This document shows, one piece after another, positions 8,448-17,778 of a stretch of DNA of 64,000 nucleotides; position 1 is the stretch's first letter, and every line of letters begins with the position of its first letter. This stretch comes from Paracoccaceae bacterium. Its GTDB lineage: Bacteria; Pseudomonadota; Alphaproteobacteria; Rhodobacterales; Rhodobacteraceae. The position numbers and the translations under genes were made by a program. Below the pieces are notes generated by a model, which worked only from the letters and a program-made list of their open reading frames with translations, did no database searches and was not told where the DNA came from. The stretch covers positions 62,001 to 126,000 of the forward strand of contig JASMHC010000015.1 of the NCBI GenBank assembly GCA_030750975.1, read 5' to 3'.

Positions 8448-9451
8448 GGCGTTGCGCCGTCCTGCCTGAACATTCGGTCCAAAGCCGTCCGGAGGGCCGT
8501 ATCGTCGCTAATCTCCAGCCGCACTGGCAAGGCCAGAACCTTGGCGCGGAAACTGTCGGGCAGCCGCACCGCGTCTTTCTCGGTCGTCACCAACTGCGCC
8601 CCGCGCAGCTTGGCCTCGGTCTCGAGCCGTTTCATCAGCGCCGCTGTCAGGGGCTGGTGATCGCTTAACGCCTCGCCCCGCACCAGATTCGCGCCCAGCG
8701 CGTTCAGCGTGGCAAAAAACTTTTCAGGATGGCCGATACCGGCGAAGCCCAGCAGGGGCACGCCGTTCCATTCCATGCCGGTCTGCAACGGGACCAGCCT
8801 GCCGGTCAGATGGGGAACCGTCACTGTTTCCGCCCAAGTCGCCTGAAACGCGGCTTGCGCCGCCGCATCACCGATTGACAGAACCAGATCGGCCCGCGCC
8901 ATGCCCGCCGCCACCGGTTCGCGCAATGGACCCGCCGGAATGCAGCGCCCGTTGCCAAAGCCGATCCGCGCATCAACCACGACGATCGACAGGTCTTTCC
9001 GCACCGAGGGGTTCTGGAACCCATCATCCAGAATGATCACATCCGCACCCGCACGGGCGGCGGCGCGACAACCGGCCAGCCGGTCTTTGGCCACCCAAAC
9101 CGGTCCGAATGCCGCAATCAACAGCGGCTCGTCACCGGTCTGATCCGCCTTGTGGCGTTTCTCGTCCACCCTCTCTGGCCCTTCAAAAGAGCCGCCGAAC
9201 CCGCGCGACACCACATGGGGCGTTTTGCCCCCGGCCTGCAACATTTGCACCAGGGCAATCACGGTGGGGGTTTTTCCCGTGCCGCCCGCGTTAATATTGC
9301 CAACGCAGATCACCGGCACCCCGACCCCGGCACCCGGCCCCGCGACGCGCCGTTTGGTGGCATAGCCGTAAAGCCAGCCCAAAGGGGCCAGCAACCCGGC
9401 CTGCCAGCCGGGCCGCCTAGGCGGGCGTTTCCAGAATCTCGGTTCGCGCAT
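8444..9451 (-). CDS. lpxK: Tetraacyldisaccharide 4'-kinase LpxK
   Basis: 335 residues. Inner-membrane-associated kinase that phosphorylates the 4' position of the lipid A disaccharide precursor. A short N-terminal hydrophobic segment ([13 protein letters not shown]) precedes the P-loop [17 protein letters not shown] and [11 protein letters not shown] are further LpxK landmarks. It starts inside the end of waaA (about 35 bases overlap), so the two are one transcript for lipid A/Kdo assembly. Confidence 0.95.
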   Translation of the reverse strand: MREPRFWKRPPRRPGWQAGLLAPLGWLYGYATKRRVAGPGAGVGVPVICVGNINAGGTGKTPTVIALVQMLQAGGKTPHVVSRGFGGSFEGPERVDEKRHKADQTGDEPLLIAAFGPVWVAKDRLAGCRAAARAGADVIILDDGFQNPSVRKDLSIVVVDARIGFGNGRCIPAGPLREPVAAGMARADLVLSIGDAAAQAAFQATWAETVTVPHLTGRLVPLQTGMEWNGVPLLGFAGIGHPEKFFATLNALGANLVRGEALSDHQPLTAALMKRLETEAKLRGAQLVTTEKDAVRLPDSFRAKVLALPVRLEISDDTALRTALDRMFRQDGATP

Positions 9452-10670
9452 GGCTGGTTCCGCTCAGTTCCACTGCTTCGGTGATGAGCGCATTCAAGTG
9501 ATCCGTCAACTCTGCACCCCGCGACACGTATTCCCATGCCGAATGCGCCTGCCCCGCCGCCTGATCAGGCGATAGCAGGTCCGAGACGGCTTTCGCCAGC
9601 CCTTCGGCGCTGACAGCCTGGGTTGCCGCGGGTGGGGCCTGATTATGCAGCTGCTCGTAAATCTCGCGATAGGGCGCGGTGCGCGGGCCATGCACGATCG
9701 CCGATCCCAACGCGCCAGGATGGCGCGGATCGGTGCCCGGCGCGGTGGTTGACAGGGTGCCGCCCAGAAAGCTGATCGGTGCCAGATGATACCACAGGCC
9801 CAGCTCGTCCGGCAGATCGGCCACGTAGATCTGGGTTTGATCCGTGATCGGCTGCCCCTCTGAGCGCAGGGCAAACCGCCACCCCCCCGCCGTCAGCTTT
9901 TCGGCCAGACGCGCCCCGCTGCCCGCCTTCTGCGGGTTCAGCACCAGCAGCAACCGGCGGTTCGTGCCGCGCAGGCTGGTGTGCACACCCAGCATCACCG
10001 ACTCTTCATCCTCGGCCACATGCGCGGCCAGCCAGACATCGCGGCCCGACAGGGTGCCTGCCAGCTCATCCAGATCGCTCGGATCGCAATCCAGAGGCAA
10101 CAGCCCTTCCAGGACCGGACCGCGCACCAGAACGCATTCCTCGGGCAGCCCCATGCGGATACAGGCCCCGCCATCGGCATGGCTTAAGGCGAAGACCAGC
10201 CGGAAGGACCGAAGCGCCTGTTTGCGCAGCCTTGCCTGAAAGAAATCCTGCCCGTTGATCTGCACATCCATCGAGAAATTCAGCATCACCAGCGGAACCT
10301 GCGCCTGATGCGCCCCCGCCACGATCCCGGGCCGCAGGGGCAACCCGTCCCAGAAACAGATCACCGGCTTCCAATGGTCAAGAAAACCCGCCACGTCGCC
10401 CGGCCGCTCGCCGGACATGGGAACAAGGGTGACACCGGTTTCGCTGTCGATCTCGGGGCGCAGATGCTCGGGGCCTGTCAGCAACAGATGGATGTCCGGC
10501 CCGACCACGCCCGCGCGTTTTGAGATATTCAGAAAGGCCCGAACCGTGGCCGGGTTCTCGGTGGCGATCCAGACAACCGGATCCCGTGTTTCGGGCAGGG
10601 CAGGCAAGTCCACCGGCTTCGGCCTTCGCCGGGTCATCCGGTATGGAAATTGCCAAAATGACGAACTCAT
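9417..10670 (-). CDS. waaA: 3-deoxy-D-manno-octulosonic acid (Kdo) transferase
   Basis: 417 residues, GT-B glycosyltransferase of family GT30 that adds Kdo to lipid A at the cytoplasmic face of the inner membrane. Recognisable elements are the donor-side segment PISFLGGTL and the downstream [12 protein letters not shown], plus [16 protein letters not shown] where KdtA usually reads ASTHxGE. The N-terminus lacks the usual long membrane anchor, so it may be a peripheral form. It lies 6 bases after the inositol-phosphatase-family gene and overlaps lpxK. Confidence 0.9.
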   Translation of the reverse strand: MSSSFWQFPYRMTRRRPKPVDLPALPETRDPVVWIATENPATVRAFLNISKRAGVVGPDIHLLLTGPEHLRPEIDSETGVTLVPMSGERPGDVAGFLDHWKPVICFWDGLPLRPGIVAGAHQAQVPLVMLNFSMDVQINGQDFFQARLRKQALRSFRLVFALSHADGGACIRMGLPEECVLVRGPVLEGLLPLDCDPSDLDELAGTLSGRDVWLAAHVAEDEESVMLGVHTSLRGTNRRLLLVLNPQKAGSGARLAEKLTAGGWRFALRSEGQPITDQTQIYVADLPDELGLWYHLAPISFLGGTLSTTAPGTDPRHPGALGSAIVHGPRTAPYREIYEQLHNQAPPAATQAVSAEGLAKAVSDLLSPDQAAGQAHSAWEYVSRGAELTDHLNALITEAVELSGTSHARTEILETPA

Positions 10671-10676
10671 AAAACT

Positions 10677-11459
10677 TTACTTTCTACCCATCGCCTCCAT
10701 CAACCCGGCATGTATTTCCGGTCCGGCGGCAACGACACCTTCCGTTTGCGGATGGGGATTGTTGAATAATAACCGTCCTCCCAACCTGTCAGATGCCTTT
10801 GCTCCGGCCTCGGACAGGATCAGAATTCCCGCAGCGATGTCCCATTCCCAAGTCTTCCTGAAGGTGAACATAGCATCATATTGCCCTTCGGCCACAAGAC
10901 AAAGCCTGTACGCCAGCGAAGGCCGGTGGGAACGGTGCATCATTGGCACACCTTTGGGCCAGTGATCTTCGCGCATTGAAGGCTTTGCGGCCAGCACTTT
11001 CGAACCGCTGACATCCCTGGCCCGACCGGGCGACAGGGTGTCTCCGTTCAACTGCGCCCCGGCGCCCAAGGCGGCGGTGTAAAGCTTGTCACGCATCGGC
11101 AGGTAAACAACCGCCGACGTCACCTGACCGCGTTCGACCACCGCAAGCGAATGCGCCCAGGTGGACGATCCGCCCAGAAAGCTGCGGGTGCCGTCGATTG
11201 GATCGACGACAAACACCCTGTCCTGCCCCTGCCGCGCGTCACTGTCTTCGGTTTCTTCGGACAGCCAGCCGTAATCGGGGCGCGCTTTTGTCAGGCTTTC
11301 GCGCAGGAACGTGTCAACGGCCAGATCCGCCTGAGACACAGGCCCCGCGCCATCGGGTTTGTTCCAGACCTTGTTTTCGCCCTCAAAATAGCGCCGCGCC
11401 AAAGCGCCCGCTTCCCGCGCCGCGTCGGTCAGCAGTTCAAGATCACGACGCGCCTGCAA
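10677..11459 (-). CDS. Inositol monophosphatase-family phosphatase (CysQ-like)
   Basis: 260 residues. Mg-dependent, lithium-sensitive phosphatase fold. Metal-binding motifs are WLSEETED (motif A), DPIDGTRSF (motif B) and WEWDIAAGILILSEAGA (C-terminal Asp site). Likely substrates are 3'-phosphoadenosine-5'-phosphate (CysQ) or inositol/sugar phosphates; sequence alone does not decide. It overlaps the end of pmbA by 17 bases and is followed by waaA, an arrangement compatible with a single minus-strand transcript. Confidence 0.88.
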   Translation of the reverse strand: MQARRDLELLTDAAREAGALARRYFEGENKVWNKPDGAGPVSQADLAVDTFLRESLTKARPDYGWLSEETEDSDARQGQDRVFVVDPIDGTRSFLGGSSTWAHSLAVVERGQVTSAVVYLPMRDKLYTAALGAGAQLNGDTLSPGRARDVSGSKVLAAKPSMREDHWPKGVPMMHRSHRPSLAYRLCLVAEGQYDAMFTFRKTWEWDIAAGILILSEAGAKASDRLGGRLLFNNPHPQTEGVVAAGPEIHAGLMEAMGRK

Positions 11460-12792
11460 TGGTCAGCCCCTCGGTCAGAAGTGACGGCACCACGCGCGAC
11501 ATCCAGCCCCGCGCGTCATTGCCCGCCTGCAAGGTCATCAGCATGTCGCGCAGATTGCCCGCGATGGTGCATTCATTGACCGGAAAGGCGATTTCGCCCG
11601 CTTCCACCCAAAAACCGGATGCGCCGCGCGAATAGTCACCGGTCGTCGGGTTGATCGTGCTGCCGATCAGCGATGTGACCAGCAGGCCGGTCCCCATGTC
11701 GCGCAGCAGGTCGCGGCGCGATGCATCGCCTTGTGTCAACGAGATGTTCCAGTTCGCCGGAGACGGCCCCGAAGATGTGCCCCGCGCCGCATTGGCCGTT
11801 GAGACCATTTCCAGCTTCCGCGCGTTGGCCAGATCCAGCGTCCAACCGGTCAGAACCCCGTTGCTGACAATCTCGCGCCGCTGTGTCGCCAGCCCTTCGG
11901 CATCAAAGGGGCGCGATCCCGCAACCCGCTTGCGGTGCGGGTCTTCGGTAACGCTCATGCCAAAGGGCAACACCTGTTCGCCCAACGCATCCTTCAGCCA
12001 GCTTGCGCCGCGGGCCACCGAGGCCCCGTTCACCGCCCCCAGCAGATGGCCGATCAGGCTGCCGGAAATCCGTTCATCGAACAGAACCGGATATTGACCG
12101 GTCGCCGGTTTTCTTGCGCCCAGCCGCGCAACCGCCCGCTCGGCGGCGGTTCGGCCGATATCCGCGGGTACCCGCAGATCAGACTGAAAGATGCGCACAT
12201 CGCTGTCATAGTCACGCTCCATCCCGGTGCCTGCGCCCGCGATGGCCACGCATGAGATACCGCGATCGGTTCGCGCATAACCGCCGAAAAACCCGTTGGT
12301 GGCGGCCAGATGTACCTGCCGTTCGCCATAGCTGGCCGAAGCGGCCTGCACCTGCGTGATCCCGTCAACCTCAAGCGCCGCAGTTTCTGCGGCCAGCGCA
12401 TCCTCTTGCAGGGCAGAGGGCAAGGGTTCGTCGGTCGGGTCTGCCAGTTCATAGGCCCCGATATCCCAAGACGTGGTTATCTGGTCTGCATCCGCCAACC
12501 CCGCATAAGGGTCTTCCGGCGCTTCTTTGGCCATGGCCACCGCGCGCTCCGCCAGAGTACATATCGTTTCAGCACTGGTATCCGAAGCCGACACATTCGC
12601 CTGCCGCTGTCCGATAAGCACCCGCAGGCCGATATCCACGCCTTCGGACCGCTCGGCATGTTCCAGCCCGCCCTTGCGCACATCAATCGAGACCGAAGTC
12701 CCCCGCACGGCAATCGCATCCGCGTTTTCCGCCCCTGCTTTTTTGGCCGCATCCAACAGGGCCGAGGTCAGTTGTTCCAAATCCCGAGACAT
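11443..12792 (-). CDS. pmbA: TldD/PmbA-family metalloprotease component PmbA (TldE)
   Basis: 449 residues. TldE/PmbA partners with TldD in a protease that processes small peptides such as antitoxins and modified microcins. TldD/PmbA family marks: GLRVLIGQRQANVS early and, in the C-terminal third, GLLVTSLIGSTINPTTGDYSRGASGFWVE, given here only as family signature positions around residues 380-410. The start at 12792 (beginning SRDLEQL after Met) is chosen over the upstream ATG at 12843 because AGGAAGGAAA sits 5-13 bases ahead of it. No TldD gene is adjacent. Confidence 0.92.
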   Translation of the reverse strand: MSRDLEQLTSALLDAAKKAGAENADAIAVRGTSVSIDVRKGGLEHAERSEGVDIGLRVLIGQRQANVSASDTSAETICTLAERAVAMAKEAPEDPYAGLADADQITTSWDIGAYELADPTDEPLPSALQEDALAAETAALEVDGITQVQAASASYGERQVHLAATNGFFGGYARTDRGISCVAIAGAGTGMERDYDSDVRIFQSDLRVPADIGRTAAERAVARLGARKPATGQYPVLFDERISGSLIGHLLGAVNGASVARGASWLKDALGEQVLPFGMSVTEDPHRKRVAGSRPFDAEGLATQRREIVSNGVLTGWTLDLANARKLEMVSTANAARGTSSGPSPANWNISLTQGDASRRDLLRDMGTGLLVTSLIGSTINPTTGDYSRGASGFWVEAGEIAFPVNECTIAGNLRDMLMTLQAGNDARGWMSRVVPSLLTEGLTIAGAS

Positions 12793-12940
12793 GCACTTTC
12801 CTTCCTGCCCTTCGGACCTAGCCTTTGACATGGCCTGCCGCAAGCAATGGCGTCAAGAAATCGCAGTCCGGCGGATTTTCGGATCGCCTGATTGCCGCCC
12901 TGTCCGGCTTTGCGCTAGGCTCGGGCCAAACGCGCTTAAG

Positions 12941-13048
12941 GCGTCCTGCCAAAAACCCGAATCACGGGTTTGTGGCAGGGCGCCCACAACAGTTGATGGG
13001 TCTTGCAGCGTCCGGCCTTTCCCCTGTCTCAGGTTAAAGGCCGGACGC
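12941..13048 (+). other. Two long stem-loops in the leader of the SDR gene
   Basis: First hairpin: 19-nt arms at 12941-12959 and 12965-12983 (one mismatch, one G-U, 5-nt loop). Second hairpin: 13-nt perfect arms GCGTCCGGCCTTT (13008-13020) and AAAGGCCGGACGC (13036-13048) with a 15-nt loop. The second ends just before the AGGAAAGGA ribosome binding site of the SDR at 13068. pmbA and the SDR are divergent, so ordinary gene-end terminators are not expected here. It could be an attenuator, an mRNA-stabilising leader, or an sRNA. Confidence 0.6.
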
Positions 13049-13067
13049 TTTAGGAAAGGATCTGACC

Positions 13068-13820
13068 ATGGACCATCTGAACGGCAAGACCGTCATGATC
13101 ACCGGCGCAAGCCGCGGGATCGGGGCGTCGACCGCCCGCCTGTTCGCGGATGCCGGTGCCAATGTGGCGCTGGTTGCCCGCAGCGAAAACCGGATTGCCG
13201 AACTGGCAGGCGAAATCGGTCCCCGCGCCATCGCCATCCCCTGCGATGTCAGCCGCTATTGGGAAGTCGCAAAAGCCGTGGAAGCCACAAAACAGACCTT
13301 TGGCGGGCTGGACATCCTGATCAACAACGCGGGCGTGATCGACCCCATCTCGCATCTGGCCACCAGCAACCCCGAGGCCTGGGGCCACGCGATAGATATC
13401 AATCTGAAAGGTGTCTATTACGGGATGCGGGCGGTGCTGCCCGATATGATCGCCGCCGGTTCGGGCACGATCATCACCATCAGTTCCGGCGCGGCCCACA
13501 GCCCGATCGAAGCCTGGAGCCACTATTGCAGCTCAAAGGCGGGGGCGGCGATGCTGACCGCGTCGGCCGATAAAGAGACGGCAACCCACGGGCTGCGTGT
13601 CATGGGCCTGTCACCGGGCACCGTGGCGACGCAGATGCAAAAGGAAATCAAGACCAGCGGTATCAATCCGGTCAGCCAGCTGGACTGGAGCGACCATATC
13701 CCGCCGGAATGGCCTGCACAGACACTGGCATGGATGTGTTCGCCGGATGCCGATGCCTGGATCGGACAGGAAATTTCCTTGCGGGACGAAACCATCCGGC
13801 GGCGGGTTGGGCTGGTTTAA
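13068..13820 (+). CDS. SDR-family oxidoreductase
   Basis: 250 residues, classical short-chain dehydrogenase/reductase with a Rossmann fold. NAD(P) site TGASRGIG at residues 14-21, NNAG near residue 87, catalytic Ser in the ISSGAA segment and Y-x3-K in YCSSK. The substrate is unknown and the neighbours do not help. AGGAAAGGA lies 8-17 bases before the ATG. Its stop is 8 bases from the convergent coiled-coil gene. Confidence 0.9.
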   Translation: MDHLNGKTVMITGASRGIGASTARLFADAGANVALVARSENRIAELAGEIGPRAIAIPCDVSRYWEVAKAVEATKQTFGGLDILINNAGVIDPISHLATSNPEAWGHAIDINLKGVYYGMRAVLPDMIAAGSGTIITISSGAAHSPIEAWSHYCSSKAGAAMLTASADKETATHGLRVMGLSPGTVATQMQKEIKTSGINPVSQLDWSDHIPPEWPAQTLAWMCSPDADAWIGQEISLRDETIRRRVGLV

Positions 13821-13828
13821 TGCCTGTC

Positions 13829-15862
13829 TTACTGCGCCGGTTCGGCTTCGGCTTCCTCGGCTGTCAGGGTGCCGATACAGCCCAACAGATCGTCAAACCC
13901 GGCGGTTTCGGGAATGTCGCACAGATCAACCACTTGCCGGGGCGGCTGGATCGTCGGTGCGGCCGCATTTGTTTCGCGCAGTGACAGGATTTCCTGCTGC
14001 GCGGCTTCCAGCGCCGCCGCCAATGTATCGCGGTCGGTTGTCAGTTGCTCAAGCGATTGCGTCAGGGTTTTCTGCACTTCTGTCAGCTGGTCAACCTGGC
14101 TGATGTAATCCAGCAAGGTGCGGTTGGCGGAAGTAAGCGAATTTTCGGCACTGCGTCGGGCGTTTTTCAGCAAGATGATCTCAAGCCGCCGGGTTTCGGA
14201 CACGTCTTTGCTGACCAACAGCTCGTCACTCAGCTCGGTCGAGCGCGAGGTTATATCTTCGACCATCGCTTTCAGCGCATCGCGGTCGGCTGCGGTTGTT
14301 TCCAGTTCAAGCACCAGCGTGGTCGTCTGGTTTTCAACCTCGGTCAGATCAATCTCGGCCTTTTCCAGCGCCGCCACGGCCGCATTCAGATGCGCTTGAC
14401 GGTCGTCGGCCGCGGATTGCGCCGCGTCGCGGGCCTGATTGGTAATCGCAAGTGACGCCTCGGTCGTCTCCAGCGTGGCTTTCAGCGCCGCGATCTGGTC
14501 CGAGGCGGTGGTCATTTCCTGCGTCAGGCTGGAAATACGCGATTCGGCACTGCGCAAGGCGGTTTGCAATTGTCTGGCCCGTTCGTCTTGAACAGTGCGC
14601 TCTTGCTTGAAGGTTTCAATTTGGTCCAGCGCGGCCTGCAAGTCAGCGGTTGTTGACTTCTGCGCGGCCTCGTTGGCGGCAAGGGCAGAAGCAAGCTGGG
14701 TGGCTTCCGCCACCGAGGCGCTGAGGCTTTGTTCCAGACCGGCGATATCCGCCGTCATGCTGCGTATTTCCGCACGCAAGGCGCGGTCGCTTTGGCTAAG
14801 CGTTTCCACCTGCGCCAGGGCCGCATCCCGCGCTTGGGAAAGGGCCGCAAGATCGGCCCGCAACCCGGCCACCAGCGCGTCAAGCCCAGCGATCTGAGCA
14901 GTTGCGTTTTCGTTATCCGCCGTTCCGTCCGCAACCGCGGTTTCCAAACTTGCCACCTGCGCCCGAAGCGCCTGCACGGTTGCGTCAAGCCCGGCGATCC
15001 GCGCCGCATCATTGCCCGCTTGCTGCGTCAGCGTCGCAATCTCAGTCAAAGCCGCGTCACGTTCGGCGAAAACAGTCTCTAACAAGGCGGTTTGAGCCTG
15101 ATTGACCTGCTGCGCCTGCGCCAGGGCCGCTTTGGTTTCGTCAATCAAACGATTCAGCGAGGTGATCAGAGCATCCGCTTCCCGCAATTCACCTTCCAGC
15201 GCGGTTTTGGCCTTATTAGTGTCTTCCAGCTGCAAAACAGTGCTGTCCAATTCGTCGGATGTCGCTGCCAAAGCCTGTTGCAGGTTGCCGACATTGGTCG
15301 CTTGGGTTTCGGACAGAAAGGTCAGCCGTTCGATCTGGGACCCGAGCTTTTCCTCAACCCCGATGCGTCGGGTGATTTCGGCGGATTGCGCCGCGATTTC
15401 CTGATCCCGCAAGGCCAGCAACCCGCGCAGACGCTTTGCGTCGTCCTGCGCCGCGTTCCGTTCGTTCGTTACCCCTGACAGGGTCTCGACCAGACGGCGT
15501 TCGGCCTCGGCGGCATCCTGCAACGCGGCGTCGCGATCGGCGATGACCAATGCCCGTTCTTCGGACAGAACGCGATACTCGGTCCGCTCGCGCAGGGCCG
15601 ATTCCAGCATCCCCTGCAAACGCTCAACCTCGGTTTCGGTTTGTGACAGAACCTCAAGCGTGTCCTCGGCAAAAGTCTCGGACTGTTCAAGTTCAACCTT
15701 CGTGCGCTCCAGCTCTTCGATGGTGCGGACATCTTTCATTTGCGACGCAAAAAACCCCAGCAGTACGATCACGATCATCAGCATGCTGACAGTCAAATCG
15801 GTCATCGAGACGAAAATGCTTTCGCCATCCCCTTCTTCGACATGTCGCTTGCGTCGGAACAT
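13829..15862 (-). CDS. ZorB/MotB-like membrane protein with ~600-residue coiled coil
   Basis: 677 residues from ATG 15862 (the frame is open further upstream, but AAAGG lies just before this ATG and it sits 1 base after the partner's stop). Residues 1-22 are charged and end in SMTD; one membrane helix follows (about 23-40) with Asp22 at its start, as in MotB/ExbD/ZorB proton-channel subunits. Residues about 45-635 are almost unbroken heptad-type coiled coil (Glu/Ala/Leu/Gln-rich, SMC-like). A Pro-rich break and a short C-terminal tail with two Cys (DLCDIPETAGFDDLLGCIG) close the protein. No OmpA/peptidoglycan-binding domain is seen. It likely forms a proton-driven stator with the upstream gene product; function unknown. 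Confidence 0.8.
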   Translation of the reverse strand: MFRRKRHVEEGDGESIFVSMTDLTVSMLMIVIVLLGFFASQMKDVRTIEELERTKVELEQSETFAEDTLEVLSQTETEVERLQGMLESALRERTEYRVLSEERALVIADRDAALQDAAEAERRLVETLSGVTNERNAAQDDAKRLRGLLALRDQEIAAQSAEITRRIGVEEKLGSQIERLTFLSETQATNVGNLQQALAATSDELDSTVLQLEDTNKAKTALEGELREADALITSLNRLIDETKAALAQAQQVNQAQTALLETVFAERDAALTEIATLTQQAGNDAARIAGLDATVQALRAQVASLETAVADGTADNENATAQIAGLDALVAGLRADLAALSQARDAALAQVETLSQSDRALRAEIRSMTADIAGLEQSLSASVAEATQLASALAANEAAQKSTTADLQAALDQIETFKQERTVQDERARQLQTALRSAESRISSLTQEMTTASDQIAALKATLETTEASLAITNQARDAAQSAADDRQAHLNAAVAALEKAEIDLTEVENQTTTLVLELETTAADRDALKAMVEDITSRSTELSDELLVSKDVSETRRLEIILLKNARRSAENSLTSANRTLLDYISQVDQLTEVQKTLTQSLEQLTTDRDTLAAALEAAQQEILSLRETNAAAPTIQPPRQVVDLCDIPETAGFDDLLGCIGTLTAEEAEAEPAQ

Positions 15863-15863
15863 A

Positions 15864-16661
15864 TCAGGCCTTTGCGCCTTTTTTTCCGGAGGTAGTGTTG
15901 GATTTGAAGCCCACCGGATGATCATGGGCCACCCGCAGCACGTTCAGAATATTTGCCAGCGTCATTTCGGGCGACGCGACATTGATCCGGCTTTCCACCA
16001 GACCGGCCAGCCGCGCCAAGGCCCTGTTGGTGCGCTCGTCCAGATAGTTCAGGTAAAAGCCAAGCAGGATCGACGCCATCAATCCCGTCAGCGACATGAT
16101 GAATTTGGCCGAAGCGATTTTCAGCAGATCCGACAAGGATTGCTGCAACAGTTTCGGATCATCGCCGGCCAGCAGGATGGTCTGACCCGATTCGCGCAAA
16201 GCGGCGATCAGGCCAAGGAAGGTCAGCACCAGACCGGTGCTGACAAAAAGCCCCGGCACATGACGCCACAAACCGTGACCCAAATGCAGGCTTTCGCGGG
16301 TCAGGCTGTCGCGCGGGGCGACCAGGGCGCTCAGCTTGCCGCCGGGACCATCAAGTTCGACCAGCCCTTCGCAGAAATTCGCCCAGGCCCGTTTTTGCCG
16401 CGCGACGAAGGCGTTGCCGGATTTGCGCAACAGGAAGGGATTGATTTCCGACAGTTTCTCGGTCGTCAGGCCATCATCCACCGAACGGATCATCGCCAGC
16501 AGCGTGTTGATATAGGCCAGCTTTTGACGGGCACCGTAGGTCACGCCGATCAGGCAGAGGCCCAATATGGCCAACTGAATGAAAGCGACATAGCCCGGAA
16601 CGCCGGTTCCCTTGAAACTGTCTGCCAGGGCCAGAATGAAATTCGCGATCTGCTCGCCCAT
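15864..16661 (-). CDS. ZorA/MotA/TolQ-like proton channel protein
   Basis: 265 residues with three membrane helices at about 24-42, 136-156 and 183-206, the MotA/TolQ/ExbB layout. The second helix segment HVPGLFVSTGLVLTFLGLIA resembles the P-x-L-x-T-G-L-x-x-T-F-x-G-L signature of ZorA-type stators more than TolQ. Unlike Zorya ZorA there is no long cytoplasmic tail; the long coil is on the partner instead. The start at 16661 is supported by AGGAGG 6-12 bases upstream. The two genes are separated by a single base and must be co-translated. Confidence 0.8.
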   Translation of the reverse strand: MGEQIANFILALADSFKGTGVPGYVAFIQLAILGLCLIGVTYGARQKLAYINTLLAMIRSVDDGLTTEKLSEINPFLLRKSGNAFVARQKRAWANFCEGLVELDGPGGKLSALVAPRDSLTRESLHLGHGLWRHVPGLFVSTGLVLTFLGLIAALRESGQTILLAGDDPKLLQQSLSDLLKIASAKFIMSLTGLMASILLGFYLNYLDERTNRALARLAGLVESRINVASPEMTLANILNVLRVAHDHPVGFKSNTTSGKKGAKA

Positions 16662-16799
16662 CAAGGTTCCTCCTGATATGCAACCCACAGGCTATCCGAA
16701 CCGTGTATACGAGACCAGACCATGTTTGGCCAAAAACGGGTGCGGCAGCCGATTTCGTTGGGTATTTACCCAGCAAACACGGGCAAAGGGGCAGGATCA

Positions 16800-17411
16800 A
16801 TGATTGACCTTGCGAAACAGGACAACGGGCTTTGGGTGGTTACGATTAACCGGCCCGACAAAGCGAATTCGCTGACGCGCGACATGCTGATCCGGCTGAC
16901 AGAGATCGTGCAAGAGGCCCAAGCGGCCCGCGCCCTGATCCTGACCGGGCGGGGCAAGGTGTTTTCAGCGGGTGCGGACCTTGACGAAGCGAAGGCCGGT
17001 CTGGCCGTCGATCCGGTGTGGGAGCAGCTTAGCAGCGCCATTGCCGATCTGCCGGGGCTGACGATTGCCGCGCTGAACGGAACACTGGCGGGCGGGGCCA
17101 ATGGAATGGCGCTGGCCTGCGATCTGCGGATCGCAGTGCCGACGGCGAAACTGTTCTATCCGGTGATGAAGTTGGGATACCTGCCCCAGCCCTCGGACCC
17201 GGGGCGTCTGGCCGCGCTGGTCGGGCCGTCGCGGGCAAAGCTGATCCTGATGGCCGGTCAGAAGATCACAGCACACGAGGCGTATCATTTCGGTCTCGTC
17301 GACCAAATCGTCGAACCGGACGCCTTGTTTGATACGGCCCAAATGCTTTGCACGGATGTGCTGGCCGCCAAGCCCGAAATTGCGGCGGGCATCAAGAAAA
17401 TGTGTGTCTAA
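16800..17411 (+). CDS. Enoyl-CoA hydratase/isomerase family protein, short form
   Basis: 203 residues against the usual 255-260 of crotonases. The core is present: NRPDKANSL, the first oxyanion-hole segment FSAGADLDEA, and the second LAGGANGMALACDLRIA, followed by KLGYLPQPSDPGRLAALVG. The C-terminal trimerisation helices are curtailed, ending shortly after DQIVEPDAL. It may act on a different acyl-CoA or have lost hydratase activity. ATG 16800 is preceded by GGGGCAGGA. Convergent 4-base overlap with the HNH gene. Confidence 0.85.
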   Translation: MIDLAKQDNGLWVVTINRPDKANSLTRDMLIRLTEIVQEAQAARALILTGRGKVFSAGADLDEAKAGLAVDPVWEQLSSAIADLPGLTIAALNGTLAGGANGMALACDLRIAVPTAKLFYPVMKLGYLPQPSDPGRLAALVGPSRAKLILMAGQKITAHEAYHFGLVDQIVEPDALFDTAQMLCTDVLAAKPEIAAGIKKMCV

Positions 17412-17707
17412 CTCGGCCGGTTTCGCCGTTTTCCCGGGGTTTTGGAGTGAAAGGCCGGTGGTCGTTTGGCGACCCATTTGATGAATTTCTCTAGTCGCGG
17501 ATGATTGCGAAGCGCCGCGATTGTCGAGAATTCCCGCGCCAGTTCAGCCTCGGTCAGGGTGGCGTGTATTTCGCTGTGGCAAATCTGATGCAGCAGAACG
17601 GTTGGCCCTTTGGCGCCGCCTTTCAGCTTCGGGATCAGGTGATGCAGGCTTTGCCGTGCTTCGGGCGGGATCGGGCGCAGGCAAAGCGGACAGATCGGAT
17701 CGGACAT
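17408..17707 (-). CDS. HNH endonuclease-like protein
   Basis: 99 residues from ATG 17707. Starts with a CxxC zinc knuckle (CPLCLRPI), then the ββα-metal core SLHHLIPKLKGG and the second half LLHQICHSEIHAT, i.e. the H-H..H..H arrangement of small HNH nucleases. The C-terminus is Arg/Lys-rich (FIKWVAKRPPAFHSK). Stand-alone small HNH proteins of this kind are common in Rhodobacterales; the target is unknown. It overlaps the crotonase 3' end by 4 bases and is divergent from the flavoprotein gene. Confidence 0.8.
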   Translation of the reverse strand: MSDPICPLCLRPIPPEARQSLHHLIPKLKGGAKGPTVLLHQICHSEIHATLTEAELAREFSTIAALRNHPRLEKFIKWVAKRPPAFHSKTPGKRRNRPS

Positions 17708-17778
17708 GGGCAATTGCGGGTGTTGTGATTGACCGTCAAAGGATGGCACAACAAGGCCGACTGGCAAAGGAAGACATC

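Noticed and set aside
12825-13037. 70-residue plus-strand frame upstream of the SDR
   Set aside because: No ribosome binding site, and it runs through the two hairpins; these better explain the segment.
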